From JAJPHY01 sp040754475 (lineage in GTDB: Bacteria; Actinomycetota; UBA4738; HRBIN12), in contig JBFMCN010000033.1 in the NCBI GenBank assembly GCA_040754475.1, positions 1 through 45,325 of the forward strand: DNA of 45,325 nt, written 5' to 3'. This document shows positions 33,385-41,450 of the stretch, one piece after another. The notes below the pieces were generated by a model, which made no database searches, was not told the origin of the DNA, and saw only the letters and a list, made by a program, of their open reading frames with translations. The position numbers were made by a program, and so were the translations under genes. Each line of letters starts with the position of its first letter. The stretch's first letter is position 1.

Positions 33385-34037
33385 CCGAGCCCACCCACCA
33401 CAACGCGTTCGGCGAAGGCGGCGACACGGTCGGCGACCTCGTCCTCACGACGCCAGAAGAAGTGGTCCGTGCCGGCCACGATCTCGACCTCCGCTGCAGA
33501 TAGACGCGACGCGAGGAGCTCAAGCTCCGGACGAGGACAGAATGCGTCGCCCTCTCCTGAGAGCAGCAGCACGGGGCGCCGGAACATGCGGAGCTCGGAC
33601 GACGAAGGGATCGGCGGCATGTTGGGGGCGGCCCCGCCGAGAGGAAGGCCGACGAGGGCGAGAGCGGCCACCCGCTCGTCTTCCAGCGCCTCACGCAGGG
33701 CAACGTTGGCCCCGAAGGACCACCCGCACGTGATCGTTGGTCCGACCGCATGCTCTCGGACGAACGTGATCGCGGCACGAACGTCGTGGATCTCGGCCCA
33801 CCCACCGCCAAAGGTCCCGCCGGATCTCATCACCCCCCTGAAGTTGAATGTGAGTACGGCCAGTCCCCGCTCGGCGAGAGCGTTTCGGATCGACCACAGC
33901 AGCGGGTGGTCCTTGCTGCCGCCGCCTTGCGGGAGCGGGTGGCAGAGCACGGCGGAGCCGCGTCGTGCGGCGTTCGATTGACGAAGCTCGCCCTCGAGCG
34001 AGATACCGTCGTCGGTGCTGAAGCGGACTGAATCCAC
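33381..34037 (-). CDS. Alpha/beta hydrolase (dienelactone-hydrolase-like)
   Basis: The 218-aa protein matches the short alpha/beta hydrolase family of YfjB/KANL3 type: LCHPLPQGGGS with the oxyanion region, LTFNFRGVMRSGG, nucleophile elbow GWSFGAN (Ser about 108), acid in LLSGEGDAFCP, and catalytic His in GTDHFFWRRE. The substrate is unknown. The start is GTG 34037 and the stop overlaps the convergent small membrane gene by 4 nt. Confidence 0.87.
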   Translation of the reverse strand: MDSVRFSTDDGISLEGELRQSNAARRGSAVLCHPLPQGGGSKDHPLLWSIRNALAERGLAVLTFNFRGVMRSGGTFGGGWAEIHDVRAAITFVREHAVGPTITCGWSFGANVALREALEDERVAALALVGLPLGGAAPNMPPIPSSSELRMFRRPVLLLSGEGDAFCPRPELELLASRLSAAEVEIVAGTDHFFWRREDEVADRVAAFAERVVVGGLG

Positions 34038-34048
34038 CAGGTGGGACG

Positions 34049-34592
34049 ATGGTAGTGCAGATGGACGGCACGCCGGCGGATGGCTCGGGACGGGTGGGAT
34101 TCGCGCTGCGGGAGGCCCTGCCCTGGCGTGAGCTGGTGCAGGTAGTCGAAACGGGGGAGCGGACCGGGTACGAGGCGGTATTCGTGCCCGAGATCGCAGG
34201 ACGCGAGGCGTTCGCGACGCTGGCCGGCCTGGCGGTGCACACCACGGTGCTTCGGCTGGGGACCGGCGTCGTGACCGCCGTGGCTCGGGGCTTGTCGGTC
34301 ACGGCGATGGGCGCAGCGACCGTCCATGAGCTCTCCGGTGGACGGATGATCCTCGGCCTCGGAACGGGACGCGCCGGGCCGGGTGCTCTCGAGCGGCTCC
34401 GCGGTTCCCGAAGCTCTCGTGGGTCGCACGTGTCTCCAGGGCGAGCCGCGGGAAGCCGCCCTCCGGCTGTGCGCCTTTCGTGACGCCGGCGCAGATCTGC
34501 CGATCGTCTATCCGGTACCGGCGGGGGATGCCCTCCCCTCGATCCTTGGAACGGTCTCGGCGCTGGCGCCGCGCCCGGCCGCAGCGCCTTAA
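34049..34592 (+). pseudogene. Deleted, frameshifted luciferase-like (F420-type) oxidoreductase
   Basis: The first frame (34049-34483) gives about 115 residues of a luciferase-like monooxygenase-family N-terminus (GRVGFALRE, ERTGYEAVFVPEIAGRE, LRLGTGVV, ELSGGRMILGLGTGRAGPG). It then turns into arginine-rich nonsense. The next frame, from about 34383 to 34592, carries the family C-terminus (REAALRLCAFRDAGADLPIVYPVP, in part AALRLCAFRDAGADLP). Such enzymes have about 280-330 residues, so roughly 120 middle residues are missing and the halves are out of frame. It looks like a dead gene created by an internal deletion. Sequencing error would not explain the missing middle. Confidence 0.7.
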
Positions 34593-34613
34593 CGACCTTC
34601 GACAAGGCTCGGG

Positions 34614-34641
34614 TTGCGCCTTGCCTCTCGGGTCGTATGAT
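34614..34641 (+). promoter_or_regulatory. Promoter of fdxA
   Basis: TTGCGC (34614-34619), a 16-nt spacer and TATGAT (34636-34641) precede ATG 34677 with a short A-rich leader containing AAAAGGGGAAAA. The -10 is among the best in the window, suiting a highly expressed ferredoxin. Confidence 0.65.
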
Positions 34642-34676
34642 TAACAAGGTCCGCACGGTAGAAAAGGGGAAAACGG

Positions 34677-35006
34677 ATGACCTACACGATCTGCGAGCCT
34701 TGCATCGACGTGAAGGACCGGGCCTGCACCGACGAGTGCCCGGTGGACTGCATCTACGAGGGCGGCAGGATGCTCTACATCCACCCCGACGAGTGCGTGG
34801 ATTGCGGCGCCTGCGAGCCTGTGTGCCCGGTCACGGCGATCTTCTACGAGGACGACGTACCCGCGGAGTGGAAGCAGTTCATCCAGGTCAACGCGGAGTA
34901 CTTCGGAGAGACGGCGAGTGGTCTCGGCTCGCCTGGCGGCGCGGCACAGGTGGGGCCGAGTACGGTCGACCATCCGGTCGTGGCCGGCTGGACTGCGGCT
35001 GGCTGA
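34677..35006 (+). CDS. fdxA: Seven-iron ferredoxin of the actinobacterial FdxA type
   Basis: The 109-aa electron carrier holds a [3Fe-4S] and a [4Fe-4S] cluster. The N-terminal ligands are C9, C17 and C21 (EPCIDVKDRACTDECP) and the second set is CVDCGACEPVCP, with ILYIHPDE-type sequence MLYIHPDECVDCG between. The C-terminal extension (EWKQFIQVNAEYF, then LGSPGGAAQVG) is that of mycobacterial FdxA. It may feed IspH, the FrhB-like protein or other redox enzymes. A three-copy 17-bp repeat follows the stop. Confidence 0.95.
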   Translation: MTYTICEPCIDVKDRACTDECPVDCIYEGGRMLYIHPDECVDCGACEPVCPVTAIFYEDDVPAEWKQFIQVNAEYFGETASGLGSPGGAAQVGPSTVDHPVVAGWTAAG

Positions 35007-35014
35007 ACCCCGCA

Positions 35015-35065
35015 GCCGACCGATCCCCGGGGCCGACCGATTCTCACGGCCGACCGATCTCGCAC
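35015..35065 (+). repeat. Three tandem 17-bp repeats with core GCCGACCGAT
   Basis: Units start at 35015, 35032 and 35049, exactly 17 nt apart. Each begins with an identical GCCGACCGAT, followed by seven variable bases. They lie between the convergent fdxA and histidine-kinase genes, 9 nt after the fdxA stop. Function is unknown. Confidence 0.8.
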
Positions 35066-35109
35066 ATAGGGGGTGGTGCATCCCGGACGGGCGGCGCCTG
35101 GGCAACCGC

Positions 35110-37305
35110 CTAGCCTGCTTCGGCCTGTTCCGCCTCTTCCTTGCCGGCTGGCACCGGAGGAGTCTCCCTACGGCCGTCCGCGAGGAACACCCGGAAAGAC
35201 GCGCCGCCGCCTTCCCTTTCCTCGACCCACGCTCTGCCCCCCAGCAGCTCGGCGAACCTCGCGACCAGCGCAAGGCCCACACCCACGCCCGGCGAGTGGG
35301 CGGCCGCCTGCGGTCCCTGACGGAACGGTTCGAAGATAGCTTCCCGGAGTTCCTCAGGGACGCCGGGCCCGTCGTCTTCGACGATGATGAGCACGCCTCC
35401 CTCTGCAGGCTCGACGCGAACCCACACCCGCGCGTTTGTGGGCGTATGCCGCGCGGTGTTGGCCAGGAGGTTCTCGACGATCCGCTCGACCTTGGCGCCG
35501 TCGACGCTTGCGGTGACCGGCCGTGCCTCAACGTGAACCCGCCCTTCCGAGATCAGATCCGACTCGGCCACTGCGTGCCGCACGAGGGCCCCGACGTCGG
35601 TGGGGTGCAGCTTCGGCTCTACGATCCCGCGAGCGAGCCGGTCGAGGTCCAGGAGGTCGGTGACCATCCGGTCGAGCTTGTGCGCGTTCGTGGCGATCCG
35701 TCGCGCCATGTCGCGAGCGTCGGGGCTCTCCAGTTCCACGTCCTCCCGCCCGAGCGTCAAGGCCAGACCGAGGATGGCGGCCAGCGGCGTCCGAAGGTCG
35801 TGGGAGACGGCTTGGAGGAACGTGTTCTTCATCTCGTCGAGGGTGCGAAGGCGATCGGCCGCCTCTCGCTCGACCTCCAGAGCTCGCTCCAGCTGCTCCT
35901 CCGCTCGCTTGCGCTCGGTGATGTCGAGCATGAATCCCTGCCAGAACCGTGGTGCGCCGTTCTCGTCGCGTACGAGGGTCGCCTCGTCGTGCACCCATAC
36001 CACGCGCCCGTCCTTGGCCCGGAACCGGTACTCGGCGCAGAACGGCTCTCCAGTCCGATTCGCATGGCTGTGGGCTGCAAGCGCCGCCGGTCGGTCTTCC
36101 TCGTCGATTCGGTCTTCCCAGAACCCCACCTCTTCCTGCCATTCCTCCGGCCGGTAGCCGAACATGGCTTCCGACTGGGGGCTGATGTAGAACTGCTTCG
36201 GGTCTCGCACGTCAGGCTCGCGGTAGATCACGACCGGGAGGTGCTCCACCAGGACCTGATACCTCGTCCGGGCCTCCCGGAGCGCCTCCTCGGCGACCTT
36301 GCGCTCGGTGACGTCGATCATCACGCCCTGTCTCAGCAGCGGTTCGCCGGTGTCGTCGCGGAGCAGGACCGATTCGTCGTGGAACCAGACGGTGCGGCCG
36401 TCGGCTGCGATCATCCGGTACTCCATTGCGAACGGTTCGCCGGTCGCGGATGTGCGATCACGCTCGGCGAGGATGGCCTGGAGATCGTCTGGGTAGACCA
36501 GCGTTGGCCAGAAGCCAGGGATCGTCCACCAGGTCTCGGCCGGGTATCCGAGGATCCGTTCGATCTGGGGGCTCACGTAGACGACGGAAGAGCTGGCATC
36601 GCTGCCCTGGGTCGCGAGCTCCTGGTAGGTCACGGCGGGGGTTCGCTCGACGATCGTGCGGAACCTGGCCTCGGCTTCTCGTACCTGCTCCTCGTCCTTT
36701 CGCCGCCGTATGGCGGCGCCCAGGACGGCGGAAGCGGCCCGGAGCGCATCGATCTCGACCTGGCTCCACTCCCGCTCCCGGACGCAGTCGTCGAAGCCGA
36801 TCACCCCCCACCACTCCCCTGACACGAAGATCGGAACCTCGAGCAGCGAGAGGATCTCCTGGCGCTCCAGGATCCCTCGTTCCGACGGTGGGAACTCCCG
36901 GACGTGCCCTTGAACGACTGCTCCACTCCCGAGCACCTTCACCCAACGGCTCAGGCCAGCGGCCTCCCAGGGCAAGTCCCGGAGCGTGGGGTTGTCGATC
37001 TCCGGCCGAATCCCTTCGGCCACCCATTCCCAGCGCTGACTGCTCCGCAGCGTCCCGTCGGGTCCACGGTGGTTCTGGAACACGTACGCGCGGCTGGCGG
37101 AGGTCGCGAGGCCGAGGCGGCGGAGGACCTCCGGGACGACGTCCTCCCACGCGTGCTCTTCGAGGAACCGCTGCGCGGCGAAGGCGACCGCTTCGAGTGT
37201 GGCGTCGCGACGCAGGGCCGCCTCGGCCCTCGCCAGGGCGCTGACGGTCGTGCCCAAGCTTGCCGACTCTGGGCGCGGGAAACCAAGGCCACCGTGCTCG
37301 GCCAC
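35110..37305 (-). CDS. Soluble GAF-PAS-PAS sensor histidine kinase
   Basis: The 731-aa protein has no membrane helix. Domains in order: GAF (about 15-205; LGLATSASRAYVFQN, VPIFVSGEWWGVIGFDDC), PAS with PAC (about 215-345; IERILGYPAETW, then VMIDVTERK), PAS with PAC (about 350-470; SEAMFGYRPEEW, then FMLDITERKRAEEQ), HisKA (about 490-560; AVSHDLRTPLAAILG) and HATPase (about 600-715; ENLLANTARHTP, DDGPGVP, GVGVGLALVARFAELLGG). It would sense a cytoplasmic signal such as redox state or a small ligand. GTG 37305 follows GATAAT by 9 nt. No response regulator is adjacent. Confidence 0.92.
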   Translation of the reverse strand: MAEHGGLGFPRPESASLGTTVSALARAEAALRRDATLEAVAFAAQRFLEEHAWEDVVPEVLRRLGLATSASRAYVFQNHRGPDGTLRSSQRWEWVAEGIRPEIDNPTLRDLPWEAAGLSRWVKVLGSGAVVQGHVREFPPSERGILERQEILSLLEVPIFVSGEWWGVIGFDDCVREREWSQVEIDALRAASAVLGAAIRRRKDEEQVREAEARFRTIVERTPAVTYQELATQGSDASSSVVYVSPQIERILGYPAETWWTIPGFWPTLVYPDDLQAILAERDRTSATGEPFAMEYRMIAADGRTVWFHDESVLLRDDTGEPLLRQGVMIDVTERKVAEEALREARTRYQVLVEHLPVVIYREPDVRDPKQFYISPQSEAMFGYRPEEWQEEVGFWEDRIDEEDRPAALAAHSHANRTGEPFCAEYRFRAKDGRVVWVHDEATLVRDENGAPRFWQGFMLDITERKRAEEQLERALEVEREAADRLRTLDEMKNTFLQAVSHDLRTPLAAILGLALTLGREDVELESPDARDMARRIATNAHKLDRMVTDLLDLDRLARGIVEPKLHPTDVGALVRHAVAESDLISEGRVHVEARPVTASVDGAKVERIVENLLANTARHTPTNARVWVRVEPAEGGVLIIVEDDGPGVPEELREAIFEPFRQGPQAAAHSPGVGVGLALVARFAELLGGRAWVEEREGGGASFRVFLADGRRETPPVPAGKEEAEQAEAG

Positions 37306-37366
37306 GTCTCGACCATTATCGGCTGGTAGGAGCGGTGTTTGAGCCGCGCGAGGGCGCGCCGGCGGC

Positions 37367-38494
37367 CTAGCTGCCCTCGGCGACGGGGAAGATGCCGGGC
37401 AGCCGATGGGCTTCCGGAAGGTCCTCGACCGGCCATCGCTCGCGCGACTTGACTGCCAGCTTCTTCATCAGGTCGATCGCGTCGGCATCCTCCGATCCGG
37501 GACGCCACTCGACGATGCCGTCCGCGACGGCCCGGTTCCAGATGTCCTGGCCCTTGTCGGTGCGGATGATCGTCAGCGTCCAGCCCTCCCCCTGACCGAG
37601 GCCGCCGAAGGAGATGTCCGCGTGCTCGGCCGTGAAGTCGGGACAGTGAAGGCAGCCGGGGCGCGTGAACCTGTGGGACTTCTTCAGGGGGTAGGTGATC
37701 TCCTCGCCGTCCTTCTTGTAGAAGAGCAGCTTCCCCTTGATGTTCATGCGGACGATCTCATCGAGGTCGAGGCCGAGCTCATTCTGGGCGATCTCGACCA
37801 TCAGCCCGTCGTAGGTGAAGGTCTTGGAGCAGAGCAGTCCGAAGGTCCAGGCGACCCTCTTCGCCCACTTGTTGACTCGTCGGGCAGCCATGGAGCCGGG
37901 CGCGCTGGCCTGACATCCCATCCCAACCACCGCCAGCTTGGACAGGCCCATCTCGGCGGCCTTCAGCATCGCGTGCGGGTTCGGCGAATACGTATACCGG
38001 GAACCGGCGGCGGCCAGTACGCCCTCGCGGTCGGTCACGACCGTGGGCTGAGGGTCCCAGGGCCGCTCGGCGGACAGCTGCGAGGTGCAGACTCCGTCGA
38101 TCTCCCCATTCCCGAGACCCCAGATCAGCAGGGAGGAGACGGCGCCTCCGTCCTGCCCGCGTGCGCGTATTCCGGGGTCCGCAGAGCGGCCGAGCACTAT
38201 GTCCTTGTACTGACCGGCCACCTCCTCGGGCTGCCGAACACGTCCGTGGAGGAGTTGGTCGATCTCGGCTTCCCACTCACGGAATCGGGGGCAGGCGAGG
38301 GTGCAGAGCGAGCAGCCCTTGTCTCCGTGCGCGCACTTGTCCGGCCCGTCTTCCTGCAGCTGGACGGGCTTGTAGTCCTCATACGCAAGGACGTGGAAGG
38401 GGCAGGCGACTATGCAGGCAGTGCATCCGGTGCATAGGCCCGTCGTGACGACCTCGTGGTAGAGGTCTCTCCACTGGGTGTTGTCCTTGGCCAC
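37367..38494 (-). CDS. FrhB-like iron-sulfur flavoprotein (F420 hydrogenase/dehydrogenase beta-subunit family)
   Basis: The 375-aa protein from GTG 38494 has two N-terminal iron-sulfur motifs: C21, C24, C27 and C31 (CTGCTACIVACP), and C54, C61, C64 and C68 (CAHGDKGCSLCTLACP). The FrhB N- and C-terminal domains follow, with MGCQASA and RPGCLHCPDFTAEHADISFGGLG (in part GCLHCPDFTAEHADIS). The family uses FAD and Fe-S clusters to pass electrons between F420, ferredoxin or NADPH. TATCCT 7 nt before GTG supports this start; the longer frame to 38647 looks non-coding. The exact partner is unknown; fdxA and an F420-type oxidoreductase remnant lie within 4 kb. Confidence 0.86.
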   Translation of the reverse strand: MAKDNTQWRDLYHEVVTTGLCTGCTACIVACPFHVLAYEDYKPVQLQEDGPDKCAHGDKGCSLCTLACPRFREWEAEIDQLLHGRVRQPEEVAGQYKDIVLGRSADPGIRARGQDGGAVSSLLIWGLGNGEIDGVCTSQLSAERPWDPQPTVVTDREGVLAAAGSRYTYSPNPHAMLKAAEMGLSKLAVVGMGCQASAPGSMAARRVNKWAKRVAWTFGLLCSKTFTYDGLMVEIAQNELGLDLDEIVRMNIKGKLLFYKKDGEEITYPLKKSHRFTRPGCLHCPDFTAEHADISFGGLGQGEGWTLTIIRTDKGQDIWNRAVADGIVEWRPGSEDADAIDLMKKLAVKSRERWPVEDLPEAHRLPGIFPVAEGS

Positions 38495-38655
38495 GACTGG
38501 AAGGATAGCGTGCCGGCGGCCCCTCAGCCGCAAGCCTTCCGGTCCACCTGGTCGTGCTACGAAGGGACCAATGGCCCAGAAGGAGGAGACGAGGATGGGG
38601 ATCGCGACGAACCGGTCGGGTTCGTTCAGCGTGGGCTCTCGTACCATGGCCGGGC

Positions 38656-39225
38656 ATGCAGACGCGCGATCTCCGAGAGCGCCTCGCGCCGAACCTCGAC
38701 CCCGATCCGCGGCCGTACCCGCCGCCCGGCTCCCGGCTTGCGGCGGTGCTCGTGCCGATCGTCGAGGCCGGTCAACCGCTCGTGGTCTTCACGAGGAGGG
38801 CCGACCATCTGCCCCGTCACCCGGGAGAGATCTCCTTTCCAGGCGGGCTGCCGCATCCCAGCGACGCCGGGCTACGTGAGACGGCCCTGCGCGAGACGGA
38901 GGAGGAGCTTGGGCTACCGCGGACGGCGGTAGACGTAGTCGGAGCACTCGCCCCCATCCACACGACCGTGTCGGGAATCCTGATCGTTCCCTACGTCGGG
39001 ATGCTGGCTGCCCGTCCGTCCTTCGCTCCGAACGTGGGCGAGATCGCGGAGATCTTCGAGTACCCGCTGACGGAGCTGGCCGAGGCCGAGACGGAGGTGG
39101 AGCTCCTACGTGAGGGCGGTGTCTACCGCGGGTACGCTTATCAGATGCCAGGGAGCCGGGTCTGGGGAGCGACCGCCCTCATCCTCCACGGTCTGATCGA
39201 GATACTCCGCAAGGAGCCGGCTTGA
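38656..39225 (+). CDS. Nudix hydrolase, CoA pyrophosphatase (NudL) type
   Basis: The 189-aa enzyme has the UPF0035/NudL form of the Nudix motif: ISFPGGLPHPSD then ALRETEEELGLP. As in NudL and NUDT7 the pattern before REUXEEXGU differs from the canonical box. HPGEISFPGG and the downstream PIHTTVSGILIVPYVG also fit. It likely cleaves CoA to phosphopantetheine and ADP. ATG 38656 follows TACCAT by 8 nt. The stop overlaps the following CoA-binding gene by 4 nt. Confidence 0.9.
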   Translation: MQTRDLRERLAPNLDPDPRPYPPPGSRLAAVLVPIVEAGQPLVVFTRRADHLPRHPGEISFPGGLPHPSDAGLRETALRETEEELGLPRTAVDVVGALAPIHTTVSGILIVPYVGMLAARPSFAPNVGEIAEIFEYPLTELAEAETEVELLREGGVYRGYAYQMPGSRVWGATALILHGLIEILRKEPA

Positions 39226-39713
39226 GCGTCCCTGCTTCCGAGCCCTACGCGCCGAGCGATGCCGAGCTGAGATCGATCCTGAGGGATGCCCGGACGATCG
39301 CTGTCGTCGGGCTATCGTCCAAGCCCGATCGCGATTCCTGCCAAGTCGGGGCGTATCTCCAGGGCATGGGGTACCGGATCATCCCCATCAACCCGAACGA
39401 AACCGAGGTGCTCGGCGAGCGGGCCTTCTCCTCCCTGGACGAGGTTCCGAAGGATGTCCGGATCGACATCGTCGACGTGTTCCGACGGGCTGAGGACACG
39501 CCCCAAGTCGCTGAGCAGACGGTTCGGGCTGGGGCGAGGGCGCTCTGGCTCCAAGAGGGCATCGTGAACGACGCCGCGCGCCGGATCGCGGAGGCAGTGG
39601 GGATCACCGTCATCATGGGCCTCTGCATTCGTAGGACCGTTCAGCGGCTTCGGAAGGAGCAGAGCCTTCTGCGGCCACCGTCCGGAGTGATCGAACGGCC
39701 AGTCGGTCAGTGA
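39222..39713 (+). CDS. CoA-binding domain protein (YccU family)
   Basis: The 163-aa protein has a single Rossmann-like CoA-binding domain (CoA_binding_2): RTIAVVGLSSKPDRDSCQVGAYLQGMGY (in part IAVVGLSSKPDRDS), IIPINPNE, DIVDVFRRAEDTP, and WLQEGIVNDAA. The start is TTG 39222, with AAGGAG at 39211-39216 and a 4-nt overlap with the Nudix stop. Family function is unclear; a Nudix CoA pyrophosphatase as coupled partner suggests CoA homeostasis. Confidence 0.88.
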   Translation: MSVPASEPYAPSDAELRSILRDARTIAVVGLSSKPDRDSCQVGAYLQGMGYRIIPINPNETEVLGERAFSSLDEVPKDVRIDIVDVFRRAEDTPQVAEQTVRAGARALWLQEGIVNDAARRIAEAVGITVIMGLCIRRTVQRLRKEQSLLRPPSGVIERPVGQ

Positions 39714-39880
39714 CGGTCGATCCGGGAGCGTAGGAACAGCAGCCCCAGCACCATCAACACGAGGAAGATGACGCCCCAGCCGGTCCGGACTCCACCCTCG
39801 AACGGAGTGGGCGAGGGGCTGGCCGCCGGAGAGGCGGACGCGAGCAAGACCATGCCGCCGAGGACGAACCGGGGAGCCAC
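39707..39880 (-). CDS. Small membrane protein
   Basis: A 57-aa frame from GTG 39880 (or 48 aa from ATG 39853) has a signal-like N-terminus (VLLASASPAAS), a Pro/Ser linker, and a C-terminal membrane helix (GVIFLVLMVLGLLFL) with a basic end (RSRIDRH). No family is recognised. It overlaps the convergent CoA-binding gene by 7 nt and follows the response regulator by 10 nt. Confidence 0.5.
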   Translation of the reverse strand: MAPRFVLGGMVLLASASPAASPSPTPFEGGVRTGWGVIFLVLMVLGLLFLRSRIDRH

Positions 39881-39890
39881 AGCCGGCAGT

Positions 39891-40388
39891 CTAGCCGGGC
39901 GGCTCTGCCGGCTCCCCGCGAGAGACGAGCTCCTCGATGAGGTTGCACAGGAGCTCCGGGGCCGTTCCCTTGGTGACGTGGTCGGCGGCGCCAGCCGCCC
40001 GCGCCGCCGCCGCGAGCGCAGGGTCATCGTAGGCCGACAGTGCGACTATGCGAGCGGTCGGGAGCCGTTCTCTGATCAGCCTCGTCGCGTCGATGCCGTT
40101 CATCCTCGGCATGCGGATGTCCATCAGGACCACGTCGGGTCGCAAGGCACGCGCCAAGTCCACGGCCGCGTGCCCGTCGGCCGCCATTCCTACCACGTCG
40201 AAGCCGTAGTTCGAGAGCATGTCCGACAGTGCCGAGCGGAGCTCCTCGTCGTCGTCCACAACGAGGATTCGGCACGCCCTAACCTGCGACGGGAGGGTCT
40301 CCGTCTCGCTCCGTGGGGGAGGAAGGAAGCTGACGGCAGGCGCGACGACCCCGGCGCCGGGAAGGGCGCGCCAACAAGTCCCCCTCAT
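39891..40388 (-). CDS. Single-domain response regulator
   Basis: The 165-aa protein has an unusual 35-residue N-terminal extension before a receiver domain (38-160): D45-D47 (VVDDD), phospho-acceptor D90 in LMDIRMP, S109 in ALSAYDD, K129 in VTKGT. There is no output domain, so it acts like CheY/Spo0F, passing a signal by protein contact. ATG 40388 is the only good start found. It lies beside a DUF429 gene and two REC-GGDEF genes. The partner kinase may be the REC-first kinase at 43457-44620, but this is inference. Confidence 0.85.
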   Translation of the reverse strand: MRGTCWRALPGAGVVAPAVSFLPPPRSETETLPSQVRACRILVVDDDEELRSALSDMLSNYGFDVVGMAADGHAAVDLARALRPDVVLMDIRMPRMNGIDATRLIRERLPTARIVALSAYDDPALAAAARAAGAADHVTKGTAPELLCNLIEELVSRGEPAEPPG

Positions 40389-40437
40389 GCGTCTGGCATC
40401 GGAAGATCGGAGGCATGTGCTGAAACTAGTTGCGGCG

Positions 40438-41286
40438 TCATCGCATTTCGGGAGGAAGCTCCCATCCGCGCCTCCTGAGCTCGTCGGCGGCCTCCTGCCC
40501 TGCACGAGCCAGCTTCCACAGCGAGGACTTGCGCTTCGCGTCGTGTCCGGGGGCGAACTCCCGCGCCGTGAGCGCCGTGCAGGCGGGATCTCCGCACCCG
40601 CAGGCGGAGAGTCCAGGGAGCGTCGGCTGCTCGTCCGAGGACGCCGACGCGGGCTTGTGCCGGTATGGGTGGGGCGGAAGGGTGGCGGCCGGGACGACGA
40701 TCTGGCCTTCCTGGGGGTCACCAGGTGCACTGAAGCGACGCTCCAGCGCGTAGAGGCCCGTCAGTGCGGCGAGCGCCGCATCGATCTGATCGGCCGAGCG
40801 GAGACGGGAGTCGTCGACACCGCACGCCCGGAGCACGGATCGCCGCCACCGGTGCTTCGGCACCGAACGCGGGGGGAGATGGCGGGCAAGGATCACGGCC
40901 GACGCGTGGGGGAAGACCTCGATCGCGGTTCCTCGCACGGAGCCCCCACGGTAGCGAGGAAACAGGTCGGTGAGCCGGGCGAAGGCCTCGAACCCCACAG
41001 TCATCCATCTGTAGAAGGGGTGCTCGGCCATGCGAGCGTCCGACGGTGTGTTGAAGCACTGGATACCGAACCACCGGAGCTCGCGCTCGGTGATGCGCGA
41101 CTTGCCCGAGTTAGCCCAGGTGGGCGGCGCGTCGATCGCAACCACGTCGGGTGCGAGGGCGTCGACGAGCGCACGGAGCTCTGCGGTGGCCACGCGCCGG
41201 CGGACGTCCCGGATCGCGCGGGTGTCGTCGAGCAGCACGAGGTCGAGCCCCTTGCTGACCCCGATGTCGATGCCGAGCGAGCGCAC
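40438..41286 (-). CDS. DUF429 (RNase-H-like) protein with C-terminal Cys/His tail
   Basis: The 282-aa protein starts at GTG 41286 (SLGIDIGVSKGLDLVLL). DUF429 is an RNase-H-fold family, here shown by GIDIG, VVAIDAPPTW, the IEVFPHAS segment, SADQIDAALAALTG and PQEGQIVVP. The C-terminal 55 residues carry CGCGDPAC and FAPGHDAKRKSSLWKLA, which resemble small actinobacterial Cys-rich and GHD-K tails. The activity of the family is unproven. The start is uncertain because no clear -10 or ribosome-binding site lies before it. Confidence 0.78.
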   Translation of the reverse strand: MRSLGIDIGVSKGLDLVLLDDTRAIRDVRRRVATAELRALVDALAPDVVAIDAPPTWANSGKSRITERELRWFGIQCFNTPSDARMAEHPFYRWMTVGFEAFARLTDLFPRYRGGSVRGTAIEVFPHASAVILARHLPPRSVPKHRWRRSVLRACGVDDSRLRSADQIDAALAALTGLYALERRFSAPGDPQEGQIVVPAATLPPHPYRHKPASASSDEQPTLPGLSACGCGDPACTALTAREFAPGHDAKRKSSLWKLARAGQEAADELRRRGWELPPEMR

Positions 41287-41450
41287 TACGACCGGGTCCC
41301 ATCCGGCCGCACGAGGGACATGCCGCCGGTGGTCTCGAGAGACGATTCCGGCCCGCGCACTCAAGCCCCCGTTCCGCTGATCCGAACCCCTATTGTGCTT
41401 TACTCGCGGCGGAGCGTCCCGCGGGAACGGGAAGGGCTGGGAGGCCACCG

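Noticed and set aside
34918..36822. A 634-codon plus-strand frame opposite the GAF-PAS kinase
   Set aside because: It is an antisense shadow of a well-supported kinase gene and contains no recognisable domain.
38495..38647. Longer N-terminus of the FrhB-like protein
   Set aside because: The extra 51 residues do not resemble the family; the first Fe-S motif follows the GTG at 38494 by the usual distance, and TATCCT lies 7 nt before that GTG.
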